A DNA stretch of 43,641 nucleotides from Clostridiales bacterium (lineage in GTDB: Bacteria; Bacillota; Clostridia; Oscillospirales; CAG-272). The stretch covers positions 1-43,641 of the forward strand of contig DPGK01000029.1 in the NCBI GenBank assembly GCA_003523225.1. Reading direction: 5' to 3'. Position 1 is the stretch's first letter; every line of letters begins with the position of its first letter. The notes below the pieces were generated by a model. It saw only the letters and a list, made by a program, of their open reading frames with translations, was not told the DNA's origin and did no database searches. Position numbers and translations under genes: made by a program. Below are positions 18,568-26,754 of this stretch, piece by piece.

Positions 18568-18707
18568 ATCCTTATAGTATTTGGCTGACGAATTTGCATT
18601 TTGGCACCCGCTGGCGAGCTAAGCCGACGTTCGCGGGTAGGTGACGGATTGCCGGTTTGCTCGGATCAAAGCTTCAAAATCAAATATAAAGAGAGGATTA
18701 TGAAGAA
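18568..18707 (+). other. Structured 140-nt leader of the cohesin surface protein
   Basis: The untranslated leader contains nested pairing. GGCA (18611-18614) can pair with TGCC. ACCCGC pairs with GCGGGT. A GGC/GCC hairpin with loop GAGCTAA sits inside. The 3' part (GGTAGGTGACGGATTGCC) is loosely like the end of GEMM (c-di-GMP-I) riboswitches, but the other GEMM core elements are absent. Its core, GAGCTAAGCCGACG, when reverse-complemented, resembles the repeat core at 35532 and 35596. Treated here as an unassigned structured leader. Confidence 0.45.
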
Positions 18708-19478
18708 ATGAAAAAAGTAGTATCGGTAGTGTTGGTAGCTCTGATGGTTCTCGGACTGAGCATTACTGCGTTTGCTGACGACACTAAATTCACCGTCACC
18801 ACCAATGTTACCGAAGCCAAACGCGGCGATACCGTCACCCTGACAGTTGCAGGTGCGGGCTTCACCGCAAAAGCCAACTCCATGGCTATCAAACTTACCG
18901 CTGTTGATGACAAGGCTCTTGTCCTCGACGGTAAGGGCGAGTGGAAGGACGCTTCTGCTCCCCTGAAGGATGGCTTTGATGACGACAAGGGAATGGCTGT
19001 TATTGCCAACACCGGAGCTCTTGAGCTCGTCGGCGATGTCTTCTCCTTCAACGTAAAGGTTAAGGATGATGCCCCCATCGGAACTGCTGAAGTAAAGCTC
19101 GACGTTATCGTTGAAGCTGCCGACGGCACCAAGACAACATACCAGACAGTCGGAACCGTAACAGTTGCCTGCACCCATACATATGGCGAATGGAAATCTG
19201 TTGACGCCGAGAATCACGAGCACGTTTGCACCGTCTGCGGCGCAAAGGAATCTGCTCCTCATGCCTGGGACGAGGGCAAGGTCACTGTTGAAGCCACAGC
19301 TACCACTGCCGGTGAGAAGGTCTTCACCTGCAAGGATTGCGGCGCAACCAAGTCCGAAGTTATCCCCCCGAACCCGGCCATGGGTGACAGCGCTGTCGCT
19401 ATCGTATTCCTCAGCACTCTGGCACTTGCTGCCGTCTGCGGAGTAGTCGTTGCTTCCAAGAAGCGCGTAAACGGCTGA
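18708..19478 (+). CDS. Cell-surface cohesin protein with Cys modules and sortase-like anchor
   Basis: 256 residues. A signal peptide ends at AFA (residue 23). Residues about 26-150 form a cohesin-like domain. The pattern NSMAIKL...ALVLD...GMAVIANTG...GDVFSFNVKVKDDAPIG lines up with the three cohesins of the scaffoldin at 38981. Residues 155-218 hold two Cys modules (CTVCGAKE, CKDCGATK) of the type repeated in the 1081-residue protein at 35698. The C-terminus has NPAMGDS (222-228), a hydrophobic helix and KKR, a sortase-type tail in which Met replaces the usual Thr of NPxTG. The likely role is a wall- or membrane-attached anchor that binds a dockerin. Strong promoter and its own terminator. 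Confidence 0.82.
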   Translation: MKKVVSVVLVALMVLGLSITAFADDTKFTVTTNVTEAKRGDTVTLTVAGAGFTAKANSMAIKLTAVDDKALVLDGKGEWKDASAPLKDGFDDDKGMAVIANTGALELVGDVFSFNVKVKDDAPIGTAEVKLDVIVEAADGTKTTYQTVGTVTVACTHTYGEWKSVDAENHEHVCTVCGAKESAPHAWDEGKVTVEATATTAGEKVFTCKDCGATKSEVIPPNPAMGDSAVAIVFLSTLALAAVCGVVVASKKRVNG

Positions 19479-19520
19479 TAAGGCACAAATAATCAGAACT
19501 ACCCGAGGGTAATTCCTAAA

Positions 19521-19560
19521 GGGGCTGTTGCGATGCAACAGCCCCCTCATATTTTTATAT
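19521..19560 (+). terminator. Terminator of the cohesin surface protein
   Basis: GGGGCTGTTGC (19521-19531) pairs perfectly with GCAACAGCCCC (19535-19545) across a 3-nt loop, followed by a T-rich stretch (ATTTTTATAT). Confidence 0.88.
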
Positions 19561-19670
19561 TCAGAAAATGTTTTTTGTCCCTTGAAAGACGACCAATCGT
19601 GTTGCGTGAATACCGGGTCGATGTGCGGCATATTATTGACTGAGATTCTTTTGGAGGGATGGATAACAAA

Positions 19671-21266
19671 ATGAATTCATATCAGAATAATTCTGCCACG
19701 GGTATGGGAACTACCGGGGCGGTATGCCGGATTCAGTCTCCCGTAATGGCTCGCAGTGCGGTTCAGGAGCTGTCCGATGATTTTTCCCTGCCGGACTACA
19801 AGCCGGAAATACGCCGCATGATCTCGGTCACTGCGGCAGTGTCTCCCGCCGCCCACTACCTTACTCCGGGACATGCCGAGTTTGCAGGCTCGGTGAAATA
19901 CTGTATTCAGTATGAGGGCGGAGACGGAGGTGTGTGGTCGGCGGAGCTTCCGTCGGAATACGACTTTGACCTTGCAACCGATAACGATCCGGCATTTGAG
20001 TCGGAGGGGACAGTGGCATACGCCGACACGGTGTGCGAGTCGGTGAGCGCAAGAGTGACTGCCCCGCGCCGCGTGTCGATACGCGCCAGAATACGCGCCG
20101 ATGCTGCGGTAATGGGCAGGCGCAGGCTGGAGGAAAGCGTATCCGGCGCTTCCGCGCTCCCGGACGGAGATATAAAAAGGCTCACGTCCTCGGCTGATAT
20201 TGCCCTGATAATGCGGGAAAATACCGATGCATTTGAATACTCCGACACATTTCTTCCCGACGACGGTGGCAGTGGGGAGCTGAGGGTGATATCCTGCCGC
20301 GCCGAGCCTTTTGTAAGCGAGGCAGGGATAACGCTTGAGGGCGTTTACGTGAGAGGCGAGCTTGCGGCGGCGATACTGCTCTGCCGCGACGCCGAGGGGG
20401 CGAGACCCTTCTGCGTGTCGAGAAGGATCCCGTTTTCTGAGACTGTAGCCTTTGACTCAGTACCGTCGCGCACCGCAGGCTGCCGTGCGTGGGGCAGTGT
20501 AGTCGCGGCAAAAGCTGAGCCGGACGAAAGCGGCGGTGTGGCGTGTTCTTTTGAAACGGTGTTTTCCGCCGAGATACTTGCGTCTGAAAACGTTACTTAC
20601 ACATCAGATATCTATTCGGCATCCTGCGTTTGCGGTGTTGCGACACGCCAGACCGATGCGGCGGAGGCGATCAAGAGCTTTAACGCCAACATTACTGTCA
20701 GTGGCGGGGTGGAGCTTGCCTCTATCGGAGCTGATTCCGGCGTAAGAGTGGTGGATGCGCGGGCGGACGCAATGCCCGCAGGGGGCGAGAAAGGCGCAGA
20801 GGACGGCAGATTTGCCATATCGGGAAAGCTCCGCGTCCGCGTATTGCTTGACGACGGCGCTCAGACGCTCGGAAAGGATTTTGAAATTCCGTTCAGATAC
20901 GAGCCGGACGTACCCGCAGGTGAGATACCGGTAAGCGGGGGAGGGTATTCCGAATGGATGCTGACTGTTCCGGTCTGCCGGGTGCGCATTGACGGAGAAA
21001 AGCTCTCCGCAGACTGTGAGCTGGCAATTGCGGCACGTCTTTGCGGGCGCGAAAAGCTCGTTTCGGTCTCTGAGGCAAGAGTGGGAGAGCCGAGGGCGGC
21101 GAGATACGGCAGCATCGCGGTTTATTATCCTACACCAGACGATACACTCTGGAGCGTAGCGAAGCGATACGGTGTTGACGCCGGAGAGCTTGCGGCGGCA
21201 AACGGGATAGACGGGGCTAAAGCTCCCGATGAAAAGCTTGCCGGGGTAAGATTTGTCGTCGCATGA
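19671..21266 (+). CDS. SPOCS (DUF3794) and LysM domain protein, SipL-like
   Basis: 531 residues from ATG 19671. The N-terminal part has the SPOCS/DUF3794 signature (VMARSAVQELSDDFSLPDYKPEI) and later beta-rich repeats. The C-terminus (from about residue 480) is a LysM domain (YYPTPDDTLWSVAKRYGVDAGELAAANGI). This order is that of SipL-type coat morphogenesis proteins of Clostridia, which tether the coat to the forespore. That implies a spore-forming host, although DUF3794 proteins also occur in other roles. The first ATG (19659) lies only 1 nt from GGAGGG; the ATG at 19671 is 12 nt away and is preferred. It is followed by a long hairpin shared with the convergent malic enzyme gene. Confidence 0.85.
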   Translation: MNSYQNNSATGMGTTGAVCRIQSPVMARSAVQELSDDFSLPDYKPEIRRMISVTAAVSPAAHYLTPGHAEFAGSVKYCIQYEGGDGGVWSAELPSEYDFDLATDNDPAFESEGTVAYADTVCESVSARVTAPRRVSIRARIRADAAVMGRRRLEESVSGASALPDGDIKRLTSSADIALIMRENTDAFEYSDTFLPDDGGSGELRVISCRAEPFVSEAGITLEGVYVRGELAAAILLCRDAEGARPFCVSRRIPFSETVAFDSVPSRTAGCRAWGSVVAAKAEPDESGGVACSFETVFSAEILASENVTYTSDIYSASCVCGVATRQTDAAEAIKSFNANITVSGGVELASIGADSGVRVVDARADAMPAGGEKGAEDGRFAISGKLRVRVLLDDGAQTLGKDFEIPFRYEPDVPAGEIPVSGGGYSEWMLTVPVCRVRIDGEKLSADCELAIAARLCGREKLVSVSEARVGEPRAARYGSIAVYYPTPDDTLWSVAKRYGVDAGELAAANGIDGAKAPDEKLAGVRFVVA

Positions 21267-21302
21267 TAAGGTCTGCCTGACGGCAAAAGCCGCGAAATCA
21301 TC

Positions 21303-21353
21303 AATATACACTGTGTGCTGCCACGCTTTGCGCGGCAGCACACAGTGTATATT
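21303..21353. terminator. Bidirectional terminator hairpin
   Basis: A perfect 20-bp stem (21303-21322 with 21334-21353) with an 11-nt loop lies between the convergent SPOCS and malic enzyme genes. It ends in AATAT/ATATT, so each strand has a U-rich 3' arm. Confidence 0.85.
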
Positions 21354-21365
21354 ATGAGAGTGATT

Positions 21366-22547
21366 TTATTTGATCCTTGCCACTCCGTCGGCTTTTGCCG
21401 CTTCAATAACTGCGGCGGCGACCACATGAGCGACCTTTTTGTCAAGCGCCGAGGGGATAATATTGGTCTCGGTTATCTCGCTGTCCGGTATCAGAGTCGC
21501 AAGAGCGCGCGAGGCAGCAGCCTTCATATTCTCGGTGATACGTGAGGCGCGGCAGTCAAGAGCACCGCGGAATATTCCGGGGAATGCAAGCAGGTTGTTT
21601 ATCTGGTTGGGGAAGTCGGAGCGTCCCGTACCCACTATACGCGCGCCGCCTGCCAGCGCCTCGTCGGGCATGATCTCCGGCGTGGGGTTTGCCATCGGCA
21701 TGACTATTGCGTCCTTTGCCATTCCGGCAACCATTTCGCGGGTCACGATCCCCGGCGCGGAAACTCCGATAAACACATCCGCTCCGCGCATGGCGTCGGC
21801 GAGAGTGCCCTTAAGCAGTCCGCGGTTGGTTATCTTCGCGATCTCTGCTGCGGCGGGGTTCAGCCTTTCGTCCCCCTCGCAGACTATTCCGCGGCTGTTG
21901 CACATGATGATCTTTCCGGCGTCAGCTCCGAGGTTTATCAGGTGACGGGCTATCGAAATTCCCGCAGCGCCCGCTCCGGACACGGCAATGCGGATATTCC
22001 TAAGCTCCTTGCCGACGAGCTTCAGCGCGTTTATCAGTGCCGCCGCTACTACGATTGCCGTGCCGTGCTGGTCGTCGTGGAAGACCGGAATGTCGCAAAG
22101 CTCGATAAGTCTCTTTTCGATCTCAAAGCAGCGGGGAGCGGCAATGTCCTCAAGATTTATCCCGCCGAAGCTGCCGGACAGCAGATAGATAGTGCGGACT
22201 ATCTCGTCAACGTCCTTTGATCTTATGCAGAGGGGAAATGCATCAACATCCGCAAACTCCTTGAAGAGCAGGCACTTGCCCTCCATGACCGGCATGCCCG
22301 CCTCCGGACCTATGTCGCCAAGACCAAGTACGGCGGTGCCGTCGGTGATTACGGCGACAAGATTGCTGCGGCGGGTCAGTTCATACGACTTTTCCGGGTC
22401 TTTTTGAATTTCAAGGCACGGCTCGGCGACGCCGGGTGTGTAGGCGAGGGAAAGCTCCTCCCGCGTATTTACCGGTATGCGGGATACGACTTCTATCTTG
22501 CCCTTCCATTCGTAGTGCTTTTTGAGGGATTCTTCTCTTATATTCAT
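21366..22547 (-). CDS. NAD(P)-dependent malic enzyme
   Basis: Oxidative decarboxylation of malate to pyruvate. 393 residues from ATG 22547 ([19 protein letters not shown]), the length of the short bacterial enzymes. Motifs: the catalytic-Tyr block [35 protein letters not shown] with the catalytic Lys, the metal-site [28 protein letters not shown], and the Rossmann loop [15 protein letters not shown]. The open frame extends to 22610, but that part lacks family similarity and GAAGGAT precedes the chosen ATG. NAD or NADP preference is not evident. The Ldh-family dehydrogenase lies upstream on the same strand with a hairpin between. Confidence 0.93.
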   Translation of the reverse strand: MNIREESLKKHYEWKGKIEVVSRIPVNTREELSLAYTPGVAEPCLEIQKDPEKSYELTRRSNLVAVITDGTAVLGLGDIGPEAGMPVMEGKCLLFKEFADVDAFPLCIRSKDVDEIVRTIYLLSGSFGGINLEDIAAPRCFEIEKRLIELCDIPVFHDDQHGTAIVVAAALINALKLVGKELRNIRIAVSGAGAAGISIARHLINLGADAGKIIMCNSRGIVCEGDERLNPAAAEIAKITNRGLLKGTLADAMRGADVFIGVSAPGIVTREMVAGMAKDAIVMPMANPTPEIMPDEALAGGARIVGTGRSDFPNQINNLLAFPGIFRGALDCRASRITENMKAAASRALATLIPDSEITETNIIPSALDKKVAHVVAAAVIEAAKADGVARIK

Positions 22548-22703
22548 TGCGGTGATCCTTCCGATTTTTGATTTATGGTACAATAAAGTATAGTCGGCGG
22601 AGAAGCGCATTATTACTGCCGACCCTTTGCCGTCGATGGTACTATCCCAAGATGTCAGCTATTGATGCAGTATTTTTGCAGCACGGTAAAGACTTCTGAA
22701 AAT

Positions 22704-22737
22704 TGCGCAGGGGCGACGTTATGATCGCTCCTGCGCA
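22704..22737 (-). terminator. Terminator of the Ldh-family dehydrogenase gene
   Basis: GCGCAGGGGCGA (22705-22716) pairs with TCGCTCCTGCGC (22725-22736) with one G-U, followed on the minus strand by AATTTTC. Confidence 0.75.
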
Positions 22738-22794
22738 TGAAATACATCGGAGCAACTGTTTCAGCGCTTCCGTAAAATATGTATTTGATTCAGC

Positions 22795-23907
22795 TTATTT
22801 CTCCCACGGGAAGGTGTACTGAGTGAGACCCAGCTCGTCACGCACGGCGACGATCTCCTTCTGAACGGACTCGTTGATCGGAACACCGTCCTTGCGGGCA
22901 AGGCGAACAAGATGCTCCTTCTCGCCGGCGGAGTAAATGCGCTCTGCACCGGGAGCCTTCTTGGAGTTGCGGACGGAGCGGATGATCTCGCCGGCTTTCT
23001 TGCGGCAAAGCTCCTCGCCGAGGAAGTGGTTGGTGTCGATGGCGATGAAGAAGTGGCCGAGGTGGTAGGGAACCTTTTCGCCGTTGGGACCGACGCCGTT
23101 GAGCGCCTTACCGTAGTTGCCGTCCTGAAGCACTGCGGAAAGCAGCTCTACGACCATAGCGTAGCCATAGCCCTTGTAGCCGCCCATAGCCTCGCCGATT
23201 CCGCCGAGGGTGGTCAGCGCGGCTGTGCCCTGACGGATCCTCTTGAGCGCGACGCCTGCGTCGCCTTCAACAGGCTCGCCGTCGATGCCGATGATGGTTC
23301 CGGGATGAACCTTTTCGCCGATTCTCTCGTAATATTCGATCTTACCGTTCTGGGTAATGGAGGTAGCGCAGTCGATAAGGAAGTCAAAGTCCTCGTCGGT
23401 GGGGATACCGATGGTCAGGGGGTTGGTACCGAACATACCCTCAACGCCGAAGGTGGGAGCGACGGAGGGACGGGCGTTTGTACCGGTCATACCGATGCAG
23501 CCTTCCTTGCAAGCCATGCTGGGATAGTAGCCGGCAATACCGTAGTGGCAGGAATTGCGGACAACGACCATGCCCATGCCGTATTCCTTGGCCTTGTCGA
23601 TAGCCATTCTCATCGACTTGTATCCGATGACCTGACCCATACCGTCATGACCGTCAACGACGGCGGTGGTGGGGGTCTCTTTGACGATCTCAAAGTTGGT
23701 TACGGGGTTCTGGATACCTGCTTTGATGCGGTCAAGGTAGATGGGTTTGAAGCGGTTTACACCGTGGGACTCAATGCCGCGCTTGTCGCTTTCAAGCAGA
23801 ACATCCGCGCATATTTTCGCGTCCTCACGCGGGATGCCGTAGCCAACAAAGCTGTCTACGACGAAATTTGTGATTGTACTCCAATCAACGATGTTGTTTT
23901 TTGCCAT
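22795..23907 (-). CDS. Ldh family (malate/L-lactate type II) oxidoreductase
   Basis: 370 residues, the typical length of the NAD(P)-dependent LDH2/MDH2 family, which is unrelated to Rossmann lactate dehydrogenases. Recognisable segments are the N-terminal helical VDSFVGYGIPREDAKICADVLLESDKRGIESHGV, the active-site NSCHYGIAGYY with the conserved His, and the cofactor region NARPSVAPTFGVEGMFGTNPL. Members oxidise 2-hydroxyacids such as malate, lactate, ureidoglycolate or sulfolactate; the substrate cannot be told here. The malic enzyme next door makes malate the natural guess. GGAAGG lies 11 nt before the ATG, and a clear promoter is at 23968-23996. Confidence 0.9.
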   Translation of the reverse strand: MAKNNIVDWSTITNFVVDSFVGYGIPREDAKICADVLLESDKRGIESHGVNRFKPIYLDRIKAGIQNPVTNFEIVKETPTTAVVDGHDGMGQVIGYKSMRMAIDKAKEYGMGMVVVRNSCHYGIAGYYPSMACKEGCIGMTGTNARPSVAPTFGVEGMFGTNPLTIGIPTDEDFDFLIDCATSITQNGKIEYYERIGEKVHPGTIIGIDGEPVEGDAGVALKRIRQGTAALTTLGGIGEAMGGYKGYGYAMVVELLSAVLQDGNYGKALNGVGPNGEKVPYHLGHFFIAIDTNHFLGEELCRKKAGEIIRSVRNSKKAPGAERIYSAGEKEHLVRLARKDGVPINESVQKEIVAVRDELGLTQYTFPWEK

Positions 23908-23967
23908 GATTTTATTACCTTCCAGTAAAAAAATTTTTATCTGCGGTTTGTTCCGCTATACGCCGTC

Positions 23968-23996
23968 ATTATATCACAATACTCTGCGATTTGCAA
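23968..23996 (-). promoter_or_regulatory. Promoter of the Ldh-family gene
   Basis: On the minus strand TTGCAA (23991-23996), a 17-nt spacer and TATAAT (23968-23973), with TGTGA before the -10. Confidence 0.8.
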
Positions 23997-24088
23997 GACT
24001 TTGTCAAAGAAAAAACAAATTCTTGTGCTATTTGCATTGACGGTGCGGGGCAGGGAGAGTGCATTATTGTATGTATCGCGCGCCTTCG

Positions 24089-24976
24089 TCAGACTGTTAT
24101 GTAGTTTGACCAGGCTTTTTTGCCGTCCATGTCGGTAATTTCGGCGCGCACGAAGCGGTCGTTGCGTCCTTGACCGACGGAAAGCTCGTATTCGGCGTGC
24201 GTCAGGTTGCTGCCGCGAACCGCGCGCCCGTGCGACCATGAGAGGTTGGTTATAAACAGGATCTCCCGAGCGGGTGAGCAGTCAAGTATAAAGCGGTTGC
24301 CGTCGCGGCTCAGGTGAAGCTCGGGACCCTGAGACGCATAAAAATCCCCGCGCTTGATGGCGTCGATAAGCTCTGACTGTGCTCCTGATTCGGCGCGGAC
24401 GCAGACAAAGGATACTGCGTCGTCCTGCCCATCGTAGTAATGCGCGTCGTCTGTAGCAAGCAGGGGGAGCGTCATTCCGCGGCAGGCAAGCAGATCGCAG
24501 AAGGCGGAGGAATCCGGACGGAAGGAGAAATGAACGCCGGAGACGGTGTTGAATATCTCGGTAGCGTCAAAGTAAGGCTGGGCGGCAACGACGGCGGGAT
24601 CGTTAAGCGACCACGCGGGATGTGCCAGCACCGCTATTCCTCCCGCCTCGTGTATAGCCTTGGCAACAGCGGCGGGTTCGTCGGCGGGCTGAATGTCAGG
24701 GCGGTGCTCACAGCCGAGGGCAACTATATGATACACTCCGAAGCCGTCACAGGGGTCGGACGCGCCTATGTTGTATTCTGCGCCGGAAATTATCTTCATC
24801 CCGTCAAGCTCTCCGGCGGGATTCCAGAGCCAGTGATCGGTAAGGGCTATGGCATCGTATCCTGCCTCACGGTATTCGGCAATGACGGCGGAGGGCTCGC
24901 GGCGACCGTCCGAGCGTGTGGTGTGCAGATGAAGTCCGAGCTTGTAGCGGACGTTTCCCATCATATCAGTAAACAT
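24089..24976 (-). CDS. PHP domain metal-dependent phosphoesterase
   Basis: 295 residues from ATG 24976 (MFTDMMGNVRYKLGLHLHTTRSDG). PHP metal motifs are in order: HLHTTRSDG (His16, His18, Asp), ALTDHW, GAEYN, HPAWSL and ATDDAHYY. The C-terminal 70 residues form a beta-rich extension (FILDCSPAREILFITNLSW) also found in other stand-alone PHP proteins. Such proteins hydrolyse phosphoesters, for example phosphorylated sugars or histidinol phosphate; the substrate is unknown. The open frame begins at 25054, but GGAAGAAG directly before ATG 24976 fixes the start. It is divergent from the Gfo/Idh operon, with a palindrome around its promoter. Confidence 0.85.
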   Translation of the reverse strand: MFTDMMGNVRYKLGLHLHTTRSDGRREPSAVIAEYREAGYDAIALTDHWLWNPAGELDGMKIISGAEYNIGASDPCDGFGVYHIVALGCEHRPDIQPADEPAAVAKAIHEAGGIAVLAHPAWSLNDPAVVAAQPYFDATEIFNTVSGVHFSFRPDSSAFCDLLACRGMTLPLLATDDAHYYDGQDDAVSFVCVRAESGAQSELIDAIKRGDFYASQGPELHLSRDGNRFILDCSPAREILFITNLSWSHGRAVRGSNLTHAEYELSVGQGRNDRFVRAEITDMDGKKAWSNYITV

Positions 24977-25015
24977 TGCTTCTTCCTTTTTCCTTTGCGG
25001 TTTTGCGCTCTTTCT

Positions 25016-25054
25016 GCGCCGGATTATTATAGCATAAAAAATGTTCCGGCGCAA
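25016..25054 (-). promoter_or_regulatory. Promoter and palindromic operator of the PHP gene
   Basis: On the minus strand TTGCGC (25049-25054), a 17-nt spacer and TATAAT (25026-25031), with TGC before the -10. GCGCCGGA (25016-25023) and TCCGGCGC (25045-25052) form an 8-bp inverted repeat that exactly brackets the spacer and -10 box, as a repressor operator would. Confidence 0.65.
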
Positions 25055-25091
25055 CTTTTTGCGGATTTAATCTGCTTAATAATAAAAAAAC

Positions 25092-25133
25092 GGCATAAAA
25101 GCCCTTGAAAAATTATGCCTTATGCTGTATTAT
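25092..25133 (+). promoter_or_regulatory. Promoter and inverted repeat of the Gfo/Idh operon
   Basis: TTGAAA (25105-25110), a 17-nt spacer and TATTAT (25128-25133). GGCATAA (25092-25098) and TTATGCC (25113-25119) form a perfect inverted repeat centred on the -35 box. Confidence 0.65.
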
Positions 25134-25208
25134 ATTTAGTAAGGTAAGCCTTTGCGGGCTGTTTTGCCCGGAGGATTTCAAAAAACAAAAGAAAAGCAGG
25201 GACTGAAA

Positions 25209-26294
25209 ATGACAAATGATATTGTACGTGTAGGTATCATCGGCTGCGGCGGAATTGCCAACGGCAAGCATATGCCGGCACTCTCAAAGCTCAAAAATGT
25301 CAAAATGGTCGCTTTCTGCGACATAATCGAAAAAAAGGCGCTCGCCGCACGTGAAAAATTCGGCACTCCCGACTGCGCGGTTTACACCGATTATAAAAAG
25401 CTGCTTGAGGATAAGTCCATCGACGTCGTTCATGTTCTTACTCCCAACCGCAGTCACAGCTTCATCACTGTTGACGCACTGGAGGCGGGAAAGCACGTTA
25501 TGTGCGAAAAGCCGATGGCGATCAACTCCGCCGAGGCTCAGAAGATGCTTGACGCCGCAAAACGCACCGGCAAAAAGCTGACGATAGGCTACCAGAGCCG
25601 CCACCGCACCGATTCACTTTTCCTCAAGGGAGAGGTCGAGGCGGGAACCTTCGGTGATATCTACTACGCCAAGGCGACGGCGATACGCCGCCGCGCAGTT
25701 CCGACATGGGGCGTTTTCCTCAACGAATACGAGCAGGGCGGCGGTCCTCTTATTGATATCGGAACGCATGCTCTTGACCTGACGCTCTGGACGCTTGACA
25801 ATTACAAGCCCAAATACTGCGTCGGAACTACATATCACGCTCTTAACGACCAGACCGACCAGGGCAACGCCTGGGGACCGTGGGATCCGGCGAAGTTTAC
25901 CGTTGAGGATTCGGCTTTCGGCTTCATTGTGATGGAAAACGGCGCTACCATCAACCTTGAGGCTTCATGGGCGCTCAACACACTTGACGTGCGCGAGGCT
26001 GTCACCTCCTTCTGTGGCACAAAGGCGGGAGCTGACATGGTTGACGGTGTGCGCATAAACGGAGTGCGTCAGAATCTGCAATATGTCATGAAGCCGGATA
26101 TGAACGCCAAGGGCGCGGCTTTCTTTGACGGCGTAAAGGGCGAAAGCCCCGCCGACCGCGAGGCGCGGCTTTGGATCGACGCTGTTGTCAACGACAAAGC
26201 CCCCTTTGTGCTTCCCGAACAGGCGATAGTCGTCACGCGCATACTTGAGGGCATCTACACCTCTGCAAAGACGGGAGATATATTCAGATTTTAA
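25209..26294 (+). CDS. Gfo/Idh/MocA family oxidoreductase
   Basis: 361 residues from ATG 25209 (MTNDIVRVGIIGCGGIANGKHMPAL). The N-terminal Rossmann fold has GCGGIA and the family signature MCEKPMAINSAEAQKML with the catalytic Lys of EKP. The C-terminal alpha/beta domain holds GGGPLIDIGTHALDLTLWTL, where Asp and His complete the active site. These enzymes oxidise or epimerise sugars and inositols with NAD(P). The isomerase two genes later suggests an inositol- or sugar-catabolic unit. The frame opens at 25152, but AGGG lies just before 25209 and that start gives the canonical N-terminus. Confidence 0.92.
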   Translation: MTNDIVRVGIIGCGGIANGKHMPALSKLKNVKMVAFCDIIEKKALAAREKFGTPDCAVYTDYKKLLEDKSIDVVHVLTPNRSHSFITVDALEAGKHVMCEKPMAINSAEAQKMLDAAKRTGKKLTIGYQSRHRTDSLFLKGEVEAGTFGDIYYAKATAIRRRAVPTWGVFLNEYEQGGGPLIDIGTHALDLTLWTLDNYKPKYCVGTTYHALNDQTDQGNAWGPWDPAKFTVEDSAFGFIVMENGATINLEASWALNTLDVREAVTSFCGTKAGADMVDGVRINGVRQNLQYVMKPDMNAKGAAFFDGVKGESPADREARLWIDAVVNDKAPFVLPEQAIVVTRILEGIYTSAKTGDIFRF

Positions 26295-26306
26295 AGAGAT
26301 ACCGGA

Positions 26307-26732
26307 ATGATTGAATACGACGAACTGAACGAGTCGGTAAATGAGCTTAAAGAGCAGCTCTCGGAGCTTGCCCAAAAGCTCGATGAGCTTGAGGACAGCA
26401 TCGAAAGCACGGTAGAGAGTGCCGTTGAGGACGCTGTGGAGGGCGCAGTGAGTGACGCCGTTGAGGATGCGCTTGGCGACGTCTCATTCAACGCCCCGGC
26501 TGCCGGCACGGGTCTTTACATATTCACACAGGACGGCAAATCGCTGATCCCGTTCGGGACTGCCGAGGCTTATCGCATAAAAAAGGGCGAAGAGCCGTAT
26601 GTGATAAACATTCAGTACGGCAATCAGGGACGCCGCGCGGGCAAATACCCGGACAAGGCTGCTGCCCTTGAGGAAATGCGCAATATAGCCGGGGCGCTTG
26701 AGCGCGGGGAACGCATATACAGAATGAAATAA
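26307..26732 (+). CDS. Unknown acidic helical protein between oxidoreductase and isomerase
   Basis: 141 residues; I do not recognise the family. Residues 1-30 are a leucine-rich, strongly acidic coiled-coil (LNESVNELKEQLSELAQKLDELED). Residues about 31-57 contain four-residue repeats of the kind AVED, AVEG, AVSD, AVED and ALGD, which would make a long helix with one Ala/Val face and one acidic face. After a Pro/Ala/Gly hinge, the last 75 residues look folded (GTGLYIFTQDGKSLIPFG...YVINIQYGNQGRRAGKYPDKAAALEEM). There is no signal peptide or membrane segment. Gaps of 12 and 22 nt to its neighbours indicate one operon. It may be an oligomerising scaffold for the two enzymes, but this is only a guess. 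Confidence 0.72.
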   Translation: MIEYDELNESVNELKEQLSELAQKLDELEDSIESTVESAVEDAVEGAVSDAVEDALGDVSFNAPAAGTGLYIFTQDGKSLIPFGTAEAYRIKKGEEPYVINIQYGNQGRRAGKYPDKAAALEEMRNIAGALERGERIYRMK

Positions 26733-26754
26733 TATTTGAAAGGAAGATAATTCA

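Noticed and set aside
18608..18670. c-di-GMP-I (GEMM) riboswitch in the cohesin-gene leader
   Set aside because: Only the 3' end (GGTAGGTGACGGATTGCC) resembles GEMM. The ACGCAAAGC-type core and the tetraloop-receptor hairpin are missing, so I keep it as unassigned.
18666..19631. 321-codon minus-strand frame opposite the cohesin anchor gene
   Set aside because: Antisense shadow; the plus-strand gene has a consensus promoter, signal peptide and terminator.
22912..23928. 338-codon plus-strand frame opposite the Ldh-family gene
   Set aside because: Antisense shadow. The minus-strand protein has clear LDH2 motifs, a good ribosome site and a promoter.
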